In this document: positions 1-8,582 of the stretch, in pieces
Layout: every line of letters starts with the position of its first letter
How positions within the stretch are numbered: the stretch's first letter is position 1
Assembly: GCA_963808965.1 (NCBI GenBank)
Contig: CAWEHU010000017.1
Coordinates: 153,380 to 217,379 of the forward strand
Direction: 5' to 3'
DNA: 64,000 bases
Origin: CAWEHU01 sp963808965
GTDB lineage: Bacteria > Pseudomonadota > Alphaproteobacteria > Acetobacterales > Acetobacteraceae
Made by a program: the position numbers and the translations under genes
Notes under the pieces: generated by a model
Databases searched by the model: none
The model's input: only the letters and a program-made list of their open reading frames with translations
Told to the model about the DNA's origin: nothing

Positions 1-129
1 CCGTGCCCGTTGCCGTTAAGGCCGGATCAACGCAGAATTATTGCATCGTTCTCGCGCGGCCGTGCACGACCAAGCACTCACCTCGGCGCTATCAGGCCAG
101 GAACGAGCAAGGTCTTCCTCCCTGCATTA

Positions 130-1131
130 TCACCTTGTATCGAGCTCGAAAGCCTGTTCCCAGGTGCCGGTGGTGGAGGCCTTGCTGTATTCGGTAGCGC
201 GGTTCTCAAAGAAATTGGTGTGCTCAACAGCATTGAGCATGTCGTCGAGCCAGGGAAGCGGGTTCTTTTCTACGTGATACAGCGAGTTTAGCCCAAGCTG
301 TGTCAAGCGGCGGTCGGCAATATAGCGGATGTATTGCTTAACGCCCGCCAAATCGAGCCCCTGCACAGCACCCTGCTCGAACGCGAGGTCGATGAACGCA
401 TCCTCGTGATCGACGATCGTGGCGCAGGTCAGATAGATGTCCCGCCTCAAATCGCTCGTCCAGATTTCCGGGTTCTCCGCAACGAACGTGCGAAATAGCC
501 GGATGATCGAAAGACAATGCAGGGTCTCGTCCCGCACCGACCAAGAAATGATCTGGCCCATTCCCTTCATCTTGCCGAAGCGCGGAAAATTCAGCAAAAT
601 GGCGAACGAGGCAAAGAGCTGAAGACCCTCGGTAAAGGCTCCGAACGCGGCAAGCGTCTTGGCGATCTCCGCCGGGCTATCCACGCTGAAGGTCTGCATG
701 TAGTCGTACTTGTCTTTCATCTCCTTGTATTTGAGAAATGCCTGGTACTCGATTTCCGGCATTCCGATCGTATCGAGGAGATGGCTATAGGCTGCGACGT
801 GGATCGTTTCTATGTTGGCGAACGCCGCTAACATCATCAGCACTTCGGTCGGCTTGAACACCCGCGCGTAATGCTTCATGTAGCAGTTGTTCACCTCGAC
901 ATCGGCCTGAGTGAAGAAGCGGAATATCTGCGCGAGCAGGTTTCGCTCCGACGCCGTGAGATTCCGGTGCCAGTCCTTGACGTCGTCAGCCAGCGGCACT
1001 TCTTCGGGCAGCCAGTGGACGCGCTGCTGGGTCAGCCAAGCCTCGTAGGCCCACGGATACCGGAACGGCTTATAGACCGGGTTCTCCGTCAGGAGATCGA
1101 ATTTCACGGGATGCTCGTCGGCGTTGGGCAT
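130..1131 (-). CDS. nrdB: Ribonucleoside-diphosphate reductase beta subunit (class I)
   Basis: Small subunit of class I ribonucleotide reductase, which holds the di-iron centre and tyrosyl radical used with the alpha subunit to make deoxynucleotides. The 333-residue protein has the ferritin-like ligand pattern: an acidic residue near D77, E108 and H111 in 'ETIH', E168 in 'FTEGL', and E202 and H205 in 'RDETLH'. Y115, four residues after H111, sits where the radical tyrosine is found in class Ia enzymes. I start at the ATG at 1131 because GGGAGAGCGG lies just upstream; an in-frame start at 1164 has no ribosome site. The partner nrdA is not in the window, and positions 1-129 show nothing. Confidence 0.95.
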   Translation of the reverse strand: MPNADEHPVKFDLLTENPVYKPFRYPWAYEAWLTQQRVHWLPEEVPLADDVKDWHRNLTASERNLLAQIFRFFTQADVEVNNCYMKHYARVFKPTEVLMMLAAFANIETIHVAAYSHLLDTIGMPEIEYQAFLKYKEMKDKYDYMQTFSVDSPAEIAKTLAAFGAFTEGLQLFASFAILLNFPRFGKMKGMGQIISWSVRDETLHCLSIIRLFRTFVAENPEIWTSDLRRDIYLTCATIVDHEDAFIDLAFEQGAVQGLDLAGVKQYIRYIADRRLTQLGLNSLYHVEKNPLPWLDDMLNAVEHTNFFENRATEYSKASTTGTWEQAFELDTR

Positions 1132-1205
1132 GGTTCCGCTCTCCCAATTCGACCTGATGAACAAGATAATGGCCTGTTCACCCCTCCCGCATCAAGATAT
1201 GGATC

Positions 1206-1227
1206 GGCCGGGCATACCCGCCCGGCC
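1206..1227 (-). terminator. Hairpin after the beta-helix/RTX gene
   Basis: GGCCGGGC (1206-1213) pairs perfectly with GCCCGGCC (1220-1227) around a 6-base loop. It lies about 30 bases beyond the stop of the minus-strand gene ending at 1257. No T-run follows, so it is only a possible transcript end. Confidence 0.4.
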
Positions 1228-1256
1228 GCGGCCCGCCCCTATTCGAGCCTGGTAGC

Positions 1257-3539
1257 CTAGACGAGCATGTCACTCGTGAGCTGGGTGATGCCGGAAAGTG
1301 TGATCCTCGTACCGTCCACCAAATTGAGATTGAGCGAACCGGCGTTGACGTTCTGGCTCCGAATAGCGGTGCCCCCAAAATCGAGCTTATCGGTTCCGAT
1401 CTTGAAGCCGTTGATGAGGTCCGTGCCGCCGCCCTTATGCGGGACGAACCTGTAGAGATCTTGGCCCGCCCCCCCCGTCACGGTCGTTGCCCCGCTGCCA
1501 AACTGGATCGTGTCGTTGCCAGTACCGCCGTAGACGAAAGCGCGACCGGAGCCCGCCTGAAACAGATCGTCTGCGCTTCCCTGGACGAGCGTCAGGTTCC
1601 CGGAGCCGCCGCTCACTGAAACAGCTGACGGCCCGGCCTCGATCAGGGCGCTGCCGGAGCCGCCGACGAAATTCAAGGTGCCGCTATAGCCATAATAGCT
1701 GAAAGCCGACCCGCCGGCCTTGACCGTGATCGCGCCGCCCGTGCCGTCGACCTCGAGTTTTCCCGAGCCGCCAAGGATGCTCGCGTTCCCCGAAACGGTG
1801 AGATACGCGGTGCCGGACCCGGCGCAGATGGTGTCCGCCCCGTAGCTCTTCACCACCGCGGTCCCGACCCCAAGCCCGACGGATACGCCGCCCGTGACCG
1901 CGGTTGTAATGGAAGTGCCGGTGCTTCCTGACCCGACCGTCGCCCCGCCGCCACTGACGGTAGCTGCCTGAAGGACCTGCGACCCACTCGAAGTTCCCCC
2001 TCCGGCCGCGGCTGTTGCGAGCATTTGCCCCGGAGTGGCGATCGACCTCACCGCGGCCCCGCCATTTTGCGACGGCGTTGAGGCGGGTGCTGTGCCGGTC
2101 TGCGCGAGCCGGAGGGCCCCGTCCGTCTCCGTCGCGTAGAACGAGGTGTAGGCGGCCGTCACCGTCGCGGACCCGCCGCTGACGTCCACCGTATCGGAAT
2201 CGCCGGGCCGCACCACGCCCTCACCCTGGATGATATAGTCGTTCTCGCCCTGCGTTCCGCCATTGATGGTGGCACGGCCGGTCACCACGACCACGTCGCG
2301 AAGACCTGTGATATTGAGTACATCCTGGCCGGCGCTCTGCACCAGCGCGTAAGTACCCGACGCCGAGACAGTGTCTGCGGCTCCGCTGGCAGTGACGACA
2401 GTGTCCCAGACCCCCGAAAGGGTCGCGAGCGTCCCGCCGCTTCCCCCGATGATCGTGTTATGACCGACCGTGTCGGTCACGGTCAGTTTCGTCACCCCTC
2501 CCGTCACTTTGAGAAACTGAGTGGTGAGCAGAACGTCCGCCGGATCCGCCGACGGATCCCAGACGCTCGTGGGCGCCGTCCAGGGGTGTGATGTGTCCAG
2601 TTGCGGGGCTTCGGCCAGGCTCTGGAACGTATTGCCCGACCCGTAGGTGCCCAGGTTGCTGACGTTGGTGGTCGGCACGCCAAAAAACTGGTTCCCGCTC
2701 AGAGTGGGCAGTACGATTTGTCCCGTCGCGTTATTGAGATACGAGTCATTCAGGATCGCGAGGCTGAGGCGTGCGGTATCGTCGTTTACGATAACGTTGT
2801 TGGTCAGATTAAGGCTAGAGCTGTCGTGGAACGGCACGACGACCGATCCACCCCAATCAATCAGAGCGTCATTGTCGGGATTGGCGGTCTTCTGCAGAAC
2901 GTTGTCCTGAATGACCACGTTGCCGCCCGAGGGGACATCGATGATGTAATTGGCTTCCGACTGATTATCGAAAATGCGATTGTTGATGATGGTCGTGTTC
3001 GGGCCTCGGCTACGGAATTCCGTGCCGCCGAATAGCGCGTCGTGGATGTAGCTGTTGGACAGGACGACCCTGCCGACGTTGTTGATGTAAACGTTGTGGG
3101 TCAGTCCGTCGCTGCCGTTGTTGGCAATCTCGGTGTGATCGATGACGACACTGCCATTCAGGTCATCCCCTGCGAGAATACCTTCCTGGTTGTCGTGTAT
3201 ATAGCAGTTCTCGACGACGAGATTGCCGGACTGATCGCGGATGGCAGAGATGTTTCCATCCGTCGGCGACCACTGGTCCGCGGCGCCTGACAGCTCGAAA
3301 TTCTCGATCGTCAGGTCAGCACTTGCGGTGATGAGTCCCTTGCCGTTCGGGGGCGTCTGCGTCCCGAGCAGATGCACCATACCCCCGACGCCTTCGATCG
3401 TGACCCTGGAGTTCACGGTCAGGCAGTCGTCAGTGTAGGTTCCGGCCTGGACCTTGATGACGTCCCCGTCGTGCGAGGCTGCGACCGCGTCGCTGATCGA
3501 GTTGAATTCGCCGCCGGTTCCGACTGTGAGGACCGCCAT
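1257..3539 (-). CDS. Right-handed beta-helix / RTX-like secreted protein
   Basis: A 760-residue protein with no classical signal peptide. Residues 1-260 look like a right-handed parallel beta-helix of the pectate-lyase/NosD type, with repeated short strands of the form 'VVIDHTEIANN', 'VVLSNSYIHD', 'TIINNRIFDN' and 'VVIQDNVLQK'. The middle and C-terminal parts are Gly/Ser/Thr/Val-rich, with degenerate haemolysin-type calcium repeats such as 'GGSGNLTLVQGSADDLF' and 'GGTGNDTIQFGSG'. The last 70 residues ('GGAGQDLYRF...DLINGFKIGTDKLDF') match the end of type I secreted RTX proteins. Inference: export by a type I system and a surface or carbohydrate-related role. No catalytic residues can be assigned. 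The start has AGGAAGAGAA in front. Confidence 0.75.
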   Translation of the reverse strand: MAVLTVGTGGEFNSISDAVAASHDGDVIKVQAGTYTDDCLTVNSRVTIEGVGGMVHLLGTQTPPNGKGLITASADLTIENFELSGAADQWSPTDGNISAIRDQSGNLVVENCYIHDNQEGILAGDDLNGSVVIDHTEIANNGSDGLTHNVYINNVGRVVLSNSYIHDALFGGTEFRSRGPNTTIINNRIFDNQSEANYIIDVPSGGNVVIQDNVLQKTANPDNDALIDWGGSVVVPFHDSSSLNLTNNVIVNDDTARLSLAILNDSYLNNATGQIVLPTLSGNQFFGVPTTNVSNLGTYGSGNTFQSLAEAPQLDTSHPWTAPTSVWDPSADPADVLLTTQFLKVTGGVTKLTVTDTVGHNTIIGGSGGTLATLSGVWDTVVTASGAADTVSASGTYALVQSAGQDVLNITGLRDVVVVTGRATINGGTQGENDYIIQGEGVVRPGDSDTVDVSGGSATVTAAYTSFYATETDGALRLAQTGTAPASTPSQNGGAAVRSIATPGQMLATAAAGGGTSSGSQVLQAATVSGGGATVGSGSTGTSITTAVTGGVSVGLGVGTAVVKSYGADTICAGSGTAYLTVSGNASILGGSGKLEVDGTGGAITVKAGGSAFSYYGYSGTLNFVGGSGSALIEAGPSAVSVSGGSGNLTLVQGSADDLFQAGSGRAFVYGGTGNDTIQFGSGATTVTGGAGQDLYRFVPHKGGGTDLINGFKIGTDKLDFGGTAIRSQNVNAGSLNLNLVDGTRITLSGITQLTSDMLV

Positions 3540-3686
3540 GAGTTCTCTTCCTGAGAAAAGATGAATTGCTATTGCAACGGATGCTCTCGTTTACGTGTGG
3601 TCGGTTAACCGCGCATGAACTCGGGAGAGCCGGAGCGGGGGCGAGAGCCCTGGTGAAAGAGCTGAACCAGGTTGTATGCAAGAGCG

Positions 3687-4229
3687 ATGTCCGACATGCG
3701 GCCGCCAACGCTTTTGGATCTCTTTGCCGGATTCTTCTCGATCGGGATCAGCGGATTCGGAGGCGTGCTGCCCTGGGCCCGCCGTATGATCGTGGAGCAA
3801 AGGCGCTGGCTCACGGGGCCGGATTTCACCGACACCCTTGCTCTCTGCCAATTTCTTCCGGGACCGAATGTCGTCAATCTCGCGGTCGCCGTCGGGACGA
3901 GGTTCGGCGGCATCCCCGGAGCCGTTGTTTCGTTCATCGGCCTGATGGCGGCGCCGATGGCGATCGTGATTATGCTCGGCGCGGTCTACGGACGGTTCGG
4001 CCAATTGCCGTGGGTGCAGCAAGGGTTCGCCGGTCTGGCCGCAGCCGCTTCCGGCCTCGTCCTCTCAACGGCGCTTAGGATCGCGGCGCCGCTCCGGCAC
4101 GCACCCGTGGAGGCGGCCGTTGCACTCGTGACATTCGTGGCCATCGCCCTGCTGAGGTTTCCCTTGCTGCCGGCGATGCTGGTCCTTGTGCCCGCCAGCA
4201 TCGCTCTCAACGCGAGGGCGCGCTCATGA
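3687..4229 (+). CDS. Chromate transporter family protein, first half
   Basis: Short-chain member of the CHR (ChrA) membrane transporter family, about 180 residues with six predicted membrane segments. It carries the family signatures 'FGG' near the N-terminus and 'LPGPN' after the second helix. In this family two half-size proteins encoded side by side replace the single two-domain ChrA. The ATG at 3687 fits the family; a TTG at 3672 in the same frame would add five residues. Its stop overlaps the next gene's start in ATGA. Substrate could be chromate or another oxyanion; nothing in the context decides. Confidence 0.88.
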   Translation: MSDMRPPTLLDLFAGFFSIGISGFGGVLPWARRMIVEQRRWLTGPDFTDTLALCQFLPGPNVVNLAVAVGTRFGGIPGAVVSFIGLMAAPMAIVIMLGAVYGRFGQLPWVQQGFAGLAAAASGLVLSTALRIAAPLRHAPVEAAVALVTFVAIALLRFPLLPAMLVLVPASIALNARARS

Positions 4230-4753
4230 CCGGTGCGCTGGCAGCGCTGGCCGGGATCTTCGCGCAGCTCTCGCTGCTGGCTATCGGCGGGGTGAACACG
4301 GTTTTGCCGGAGATGCAGCGCCAGGTGGTCCGAGTGCATGGCTGGATGACGCCGGCCGAGTTCGCGGCCCTCTTCGCGCTCGCCCAGGCGGCGCCCGGAC
4401 CGAACATGCTGATCTCTACTTTGATCGGCTGGCGTGTGGCAGGAGTCCCAGGCGCCTTGGTCGCGACTCTCTCGCTATGCGGGCCGCCGAGTCTGCTGAG
4501 CTACACAGTGTCGCGGGCTTGGCATCGGTTTCATCACGCGCCGTGGCGGGCGGTGGTGCAACGCGGGCTCACACCGGTGACGGTCGGGCTGGTCATGGCC
4601 GCCGCGACCTTGCTCACCGAAGCGACCTCCGGCGACTGGGCCAAAGGGGCGGTCACCGCCGCGACCGCGGTGGTCTTGCTCTCGACGCGGGTGCATCCTC
4701 TGATCTTGCTCGGGCTCGGGGGGGCACTCGGCGCGATGGGGGTTCTGCGCTGA
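4226..4753 (+). CDS. Chromate transporter family protein, second half
   Basis: Second half-size CHR protein (175 residues), translationally coupled to the first by a 4-base ATGA overlap. It shows the same fold with 'AIGGVN', 'GWMTPAEF' and 'QAAPGPN', and hydrophobic helices throughout. The two halves most likely form a heterodimer equal to one long-chain ChrA. The start is fixed by the overlap. Confidence 0.88.
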   Translation: MTGALAALAGIFAQLSLLAIGGVNTVLPEMQRQVVRVHGWMTPAEFAALFALAQAAPGPNMLISTLIGWRVAGVPGALVATLSLCGPPSLLSYTVSRAWHRFHHAPWRAVVQRGLTPVTVGLVMAAATLLTEATSGDWAKGAVTAATAVVLLSTRVHPLILLGLGGALGAMGVLR

Positions 4754-4886
4754 GCGGAACACCTGGGCCGAGGCCCGACGCTCGGTCGCGATGAGCGCAT
4801 TGTGGGCTGGACGGGCGGAAGCTACGCTTTGCCGGCGGACCGCGAACGGACCGTTCCTCGGCGGCTCTTCATAGGGACACGCGCAC

Positions 4887-5285
4887 ATGGCAGGCATCCC
4901 CGACACCTATCTCGACCTTCTGCAAAGCAAGAAAGCCTTCGCCAATCTGGCGACCGTGATGCCCGATGGGTCGCCGCAGGTGACGCCGGTCTGGTTCGAT
5001 TACGCGGGCGGTCTCGTCCGGGTGAACACGGCGAAGGGGCGGGTCAAGGCCCGAAACATGCACGAGGGGTCGCCCGTCGCACTGGCGATTTTGGATCCCG
5101 AAAATCCGTACCGCTACGTTCAGTTGCGCGGCCGTGTGAAGCGCGCGACGGAAGAGGGTGCGGACGCGCATATCGATGCCCTCGCCCACAAGTATATCGG
5201 GCAAGAGAAATATCCCTGGCGTCAGCCGGGCGAGGTGCGGGTGATGTACGAGATCGAGCCTATATCCGCGTCCGGGATGGGCTGA
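4887..5285 (+). CDS. PPOX-class FMN/F420-binding oxidoreductase
   Basis: A 132-residue split-barrel flavin protein of the pyridoxamine-5'-phosphate-oxidase-like group. The N-terminal pattern 'KKAFANLATVMPDGSPQVTPVWF' without its flanks is typical of small F420/FMN-dependent members, and 'YRYVQLRGRVKRATEEG' forms the central strands. It probably binds FMN or F420 and reduces a small, unidentified substrate. The upstream gap (4754-4886) shows no gene. A hairpin at 5293-5312 follows. Confidence 0.85.
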   Translation: MAGIPDTYLDLLQSKKAFANLATVMPDGSPQVTPVWFDYAGGLVRVNTAKGRVKARNMHEGSPVALAILDPENPYRYVQLRGRVKRATEEGADAHIDALAHKYIGQEKYPWRQPGEVRVMYEIEPISASGMG

Positions 5286-5292
5286 GCGGAGA

Positions 5293-5312
5293 CGGGCCGG
5301 TCGTACGGCCCG
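5293..5312. terminator. Hairpin between convergent genes
   Basis: CGGGCCG and CGGCCCG form a perfect 7-bp stem with a 6-base loop between the convergent PPOX gene (ends 5285) and CHAP gene (ends 5340). It could end transcripts from both sides, although no T-run is present. Confidence 0.45.
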
Positions 5313-5339
5313 CACGCCTCTCTCTCACCGGCGCTACGT

Positions 5340-6104
5340 TTAGCGCAAGCGGTGGTGCTTGCTGTGCCGGCGGTGGTGCGCGGACGCGCCCTCCGGCATT
5401 TCGGCCACCTGCTCGAAGGCTTCGTCGTACGTCATTGTCACGACTGTCGGGACGCGTTCTTCCGAGCGGCGGAGGTCGCGGGGCGCAGGATTGAGCGCAG
5501 GCACGGGGGCAGGGCGCGGGACGATCGAGGCGAACATTCTCCCGCTGTCCGGCCGGTCGTAGATGAAGCCGTGCGTCGGATAGATGCTGCCGAACTCACC
5601 CGGCCGCCCGAGAGCGACGCGCACGGCGGTCCAGTCGTTGTTCTCCGAGACATCGACCACCGGCACGTCCCGGCTGATGCGTCCCCCGTGCCAGTTCGCG
5701 TGCTCGATCTGGATCTCCCGGGAGTTGATGACGCGGCTGACGACGGCAACATGGCCAAGGCGCATGGCTCCGTTCGAGCTGAAAGCCAGCACCGAGCCGG
5801 GTTCCGGGTTATGTCCCCGCTGGTAGACGCCGGCCGCCGAATCCCACCAGGTCCAGGCGTTGCCGACCAGCTCGATCCCCGACTCGTTCCTGGCGAAAGG
5901 CACGCATTGGAGCGGGCCGGCCTGCGCGGTCCGGTAAGCGGATCGGGCGTTCCTAGCGTGCAGGCTGTGCCGGCCGGCGTTGTGCGCGCCGTGCCAATGT
6001 CCGTGTCGAGTTCGAGCAGCGGCAGATTCCGAAACGATCGGCAAAGTCAGCGCAAGAATAGACCCGTAAAGAAGAATCCGGCCACCCGCTCCCCGTGAAC
6101 GCAT
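5340..6104 (-). CDS. Secreted CHAP-domain amidase/peptidase
   Basis: A 254-residue protein with an N-terminal signal peptide (positive 'MRSRGAGGR' then a hydrophobic run ending near 'SAAA'). The CHAP domain follows: the putative catalytic Cys is in 'LQCVPFAR', the Trp-rich 'GNAWTWWDSAAGVYQRG' follows, and the catalytic His is in 'LGHVAVV'. CHAP enzymes cleave peptidoglycan amide or peptide bonds. The C-terminal 80 residues are Pro/Arg/His-rich and disordered, ending in a basic His-rich tail. The ATG at 6104 has AGGGAAA upstream; an in-frame start at 6179 would put the signal peptide internally. Confidence 0.85.
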   Translation of the reverse strand: MRSRGAGGRILLYGSILALTLPIVSESAAARTRHGHWHGAHNAGRHSLHARNARSAYRTAQAGPLQCVPFARNESGIELVGNAWTWWDSAAGVYQRGHNPEPGSVLAFSSNGAMRLGHVAVVSRVINSREIQIEHANWHGGRISRDVPVVDVSENNDWTAVRVALGRPGEFGSIYPTHGFIYDRPDSGRMFASIVPRPAPVPALNPAPRDLRRSEERVPTVVTMTYDEAFEQVAEMPEGASAHHRRHSKHHRLR

Positions 6105-6367
6105 CGTGTTTTCCCTAGCTTTTTGCCGCCCAACGTGATTTCGCCTAGCAACACGAATCCGCGGGTGACAAGCGGGCACGAAAAACGTTACCAGTGCAGA
6201 AGGCCAGTTCGCAGATTACAGCTGTGGATGGGCTTACAAAACGGGAAAAATGTCCTAACGAGAGGTTACTGATTCGGCTTGTTTACAAATCGCGTCTTGG
6301 TTGATGCTTCGAGTCGCCGCCTATCCTTTTGGTTTGTGGTCAGGACGGCTTCGCCAATGACTGGAAT

Positions 6368-6718
6368 CTACTTACAGGTAGTCACCATTATTTCGACAAG
6401 AATTTTGGGGTCCGCCATATTGGCCTGAACGCATGCACGGGCCGGGGCGCCGCCCTGCGGCAGCCAGGCCGACCAGACCGCGTTCATCGCCTCCCGGTCG
6501 CGGATGTCCTTGAGCCAAATCTGGGCTTGCAGGAGCCGGGTCTTGTCGGTCCCGTGTATCTCCAGGATTTCGTCTATCTGACGCAGGACTTCTTCGGTCT
6601 GGCCCGCGACGTCCTTCCCGAGATCGCGGGCGGTGACTCCCTGAACATACACGAATCCGTGATATTCGACGGCTCTCGCCAAGATCGCGTTCGGCTCGGT
6701 GCGGATGATCTTGCTCAC
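6368..6718 (-). CDS. RidA family protein (enamine/imine deaminase)
   Basis: A 116-residue YjgF/YER057c/UK114 protein. These trimers hydrolyse reactive enamine or imine intermediates formed by PLP enzymes. The family Arg is in 'APARACVQ' and the C-terminal Glu in 'ILVEIMV', as in active RidA proteins. 'GVTARDLGKDVAGQTEEVLRQI' without its ends is the usual subunit-interface region. It stands alone, with AT-richer sequence (6105-6367) between it and the CHAP gene start. Confidence 0.92.
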   Translation of the reverse strand: MSKIIRTEPNAILARAVEYHGFVYVQGVTARDLGKDVAGQTEEVLRQIDEILEIHGTDKTRLLQAQIWLKDIRDREAMNAVWSAWLPQGGAPARACVQANMADPKILVEIMVTTCK

Positions 6719-6806
6719 GGCGTCTCTCTCCCGTCTGGGTCAGGGGGGCTGCGCAGGACAGGGCGCGGCGGGTTCTAGAATTGAGGGGAGGCGGCGAGGG
6801 GCTGCC

Positions 6807-7157
6807 TCAATGGGTTGTGGGCTCCATGACCGGGCCGGCGCCGCGGTCCACGTCCGAGCCCGCGTTGCGGACGCAATCCGAGATCATGGTGTCCCGGCTG
6901 TAGCGCTCGCCGAGGCCGCGGGTGGTAATGCCCGGGACGTAGGAGGACGAGAACGGCGACGCCCGGTTGTCCGACTCGTATCCGGCTCCGCGATTCTGTT
7001 CGGCGTAGACCTGGTCCGCACGCTGGCGGCAGGCGGCCATCGTCTGCTGGTTCGCGCGAGCCTGCGGGGTCGGCGGGGGAGGGGGCGAGCAGGCCCCAGC
7101 CGCGACCAAGGCGAGAAGCGCAAGCGAGCCGGGGAGAGCGCGCGGCAGGCGTTTCAT
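6807..7157 (-). CDS. Small lipoprotein, function unknown
   Basis: A 116-residue protein with a lipoprotein signal: basic start 'MKRLPR', a hydrophobic stretch, then 'AAGAC' followed by a proline run. The mature part has two further Cys ('MAACRQR', 'SDCVRNAG') and the segment 'SSYVPGITTRGLGERYSRD'. The start codon at 7157 overlaps the stop of the upstream gene (ATGA), so the pair is co-translated. I do not recognise the family. A longer in-frame reading to 7448 would bury the lipobox and is rejected. Confidence 0.7.
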   Translation of the reverse strand: MKRLPRALPGSLALLALVAAGACSPPPPPTPQARANQQTMAACRQRADQVYAEQNRGAGYESDNRASPFSSSYVPGITTRGLGERYSRDTMISDCVRNAGSDVDRGAGPVMEPTTH

Positions 7158-7687
7158 GCGAGTGCTCCTGTCAGCCGCTTCGGATCCGCCGGCCGGTCGA
7201 GGAAGGAATGGGCGAGGCGATCGCGGAATCCGGTTTCGTCGAACCGGGCATCGGCCGTCAACGGCGCGCTGGCGGCGGTGCGGACGAGGGAGGGGTGCAG
7301 TTCCGCGCCCGCCCGTCCCAGCCGGAACAGCCCGGCGCCCCACCGCGCTCGGCTGAGCAGGTCCACCAGCGCGAGCAGGCGGAGGCAGAGCGACAGGCCG
7401 TAGCTCGTATGCATGCCGACGATCGCGTCCACGGCTCCCGCCCAGCACCCGGCGTCGCGGTCGGACAAGGCGAGATCGGTGTAGGAGCCGTCATGCCGGC
7501 GGAAGCGGAAACCCCGCGCCCGGCCCCATCGTGAGTTGAGAGCCGCCTCTCGCGCAGCCTCCCACGCCGCCTCGAGATCGCGACTTCGGACGGGCGGCAG
7601 GGACTCCGGGGGCAGGTCGATCAAGTACGTGACCGAGCCGTCCGTGGTCGCGCCAACTCGCACCGGGGCAGGTGACTCAGGTTCCAT
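7154..7687 (-). CDS. Conserved-looking hypothetical protein upstream of lipoprotein
   Basis: A 177-residue soluble protein with no signal peptide or membrane segment. Features include 'SRDLEAAWEAAREAALN', 'FRFRRHDGSYTDLALSDRD', and a helical 'MHTSYGLSLCLRLLALVDLL' followed by 'LHPSLVRTAASAPL'. I do not recognise a family. Its ATGA overlap with the lipoprotein gene and its coding-like composition argue that it is real. The start is chosen at the ATG at 7687; a start at 7735 is possible in the same frame. Confidence 0.6.
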   Translation of the reverse strand: MEPESPAPVRVGATTDGSVTYLIDLPPESLPPVRSRDLEAAWEAAREAALNSRWGRARGFRFRRHDGSYTDLALSDRDAGCWAGAVDAIVGMHTSYGLSLCLRLLALVDLLSRARWGAGLFRLGRAGAELHPSLVRTAASAPLTADARFDETGFRDRLAHSFLDRPADPKRLTGALA

Positions 7688-7757
7688 CCAGGATGAAGAT
7701 GGACCGAGCCCGAGGTTCGCGCCAGCCCGCGCCACCCCGAGCGCGGAGGACGAAGGT

Positions 7758-8205
7758 ATGAGCTTCGATGCAGAACGCTTCGCCGGGGATCTGGTCCAGC
7801 GGATGCCGGACGCGGTGGTGTACGCCGATACGGAGGGCGTGATCCGCTACTGGAACCAGGGCGCCGAGCGCATCTTCGGCTTCCAACGGGCCGAGGCCAT
7901 TGGTCAGACGCTCGACATCATGATCCCACCGGCGCTCCGCGAGCGGCACTGGACCGGCTACGACCACACGCTGAAGACGGGAGAGAACGAAGTACGGCGC
8001 GGGCGACCTCCTCTCCGTGCCTGCGGTTCGCAAGGACGGCAGCCGGATTTCGGTGGAGTTCACGATTGTCCCGTTCCATGACTCGGTCGGCCGCATGGTC
8101 GGCATCGCCGCGGTGATGCGGGACATGACGGCGAAGTTCGAGGAGATGAAGGCGCTGCGGCGCCAAGCGTCGGGGCGGCCGGCCGGGTCTACCGCACAAC
8201 GGTGA
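7758..8205 (+). CDS. Single PAS-domain sensor protein (one frameshift)
   Basis: A stand-alone PAS sensory domain of about 145 residues with no visible output domain. Visible motifs are 'MPDAVVYADTEGVIRYWNQG', 'IFGFQRAEAIGQ' and, after the frame change, 'AVRKDGSRISVEFTIVPF' and 'GIAAVMRDMTAKFEEM'. The break is near 7990, where GAGAACGAAGTACGG holds one extra base; removing it gives 'YGAGDLLSVPAVRKDG'. GGAGGA seven bases before the ATG fixes the start. The 3' end overlaps the convergent copC-like gene by 17 bases. The ligand (haem, flavin or other) cannot be told. Confidence 0.75.
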
Positions 8206-8563
8206 AGGCGACCGACCCGTCGGTGAAGTCGGCGTCCGGCATCGACTTCGCGGCCCAGTGCAGTTCGTAGTCGCCCGGCGCGAGGGCGTCGGCGGAGGCG
8301 AACAGAACCTCGGGTGCCGCGCTCAGCAGCGGAGGCAGGGTCTGCACGAGACGGCCCGCGTTCGTGATGAACAGGCGCGAGTTCCGGTGATCGACCGGCC
8401 CGTCGAAGCGGACAAAGTACTGCGCGTTCCGCCCGTCGACGACGGCCCCGGCCGCCGGGTGAGATTCCATCATGTGCATCGGACGCGCCAGGGCGGACAG
8501 CCCAGGGGTGAAGAGCGATAGCGACGCGATCAATAACCGGACTCTGCTCGCGCGCAATGACAT
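8189..8563 (-). CDS. CopC-domain periplasmic copper-resistance-like protein
   Basis: A 124-residue secreted beta-sandwich protein. After a signal peptide ending near 'LSALA' the mature protein begins 'RPMHMMESHPAAGAVVDG', the classical CopC start whose His/Met residues bind copper. 'VRFDGPVDHRNSRLFI' and 'GDYELHWAAKSMPDADFTDGSVAF' (strands of the domain) follow. It lies right after the secreted hydrolase gene on the same strand and may be co-transcribed. The ATG at 8563 is chosen; a TTG at 8578 is an alternative. Confidence 0.8.
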   Translation of the reverse strand: MSLRASRVRLLIASLSLFTPGLSALARPMHMMESHPAAGAVVDGRNAQYFVRFDGPVDHRNSRLFITNAGRLVQTLPPLLSAAPEVLFASADALAPGDYELHWAAKSMPDADFTDGSVAFTVVR

Positions 8564-8582
8564 GACGGCGAATCCCAACCGG

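Noticed and set aside
1132..1164. Upstream start for nrdB adding eleven residues
   Set aside because: No ribosome site there, whereas the ATG at 1131 has GGGAGAGCGG at a good distance.
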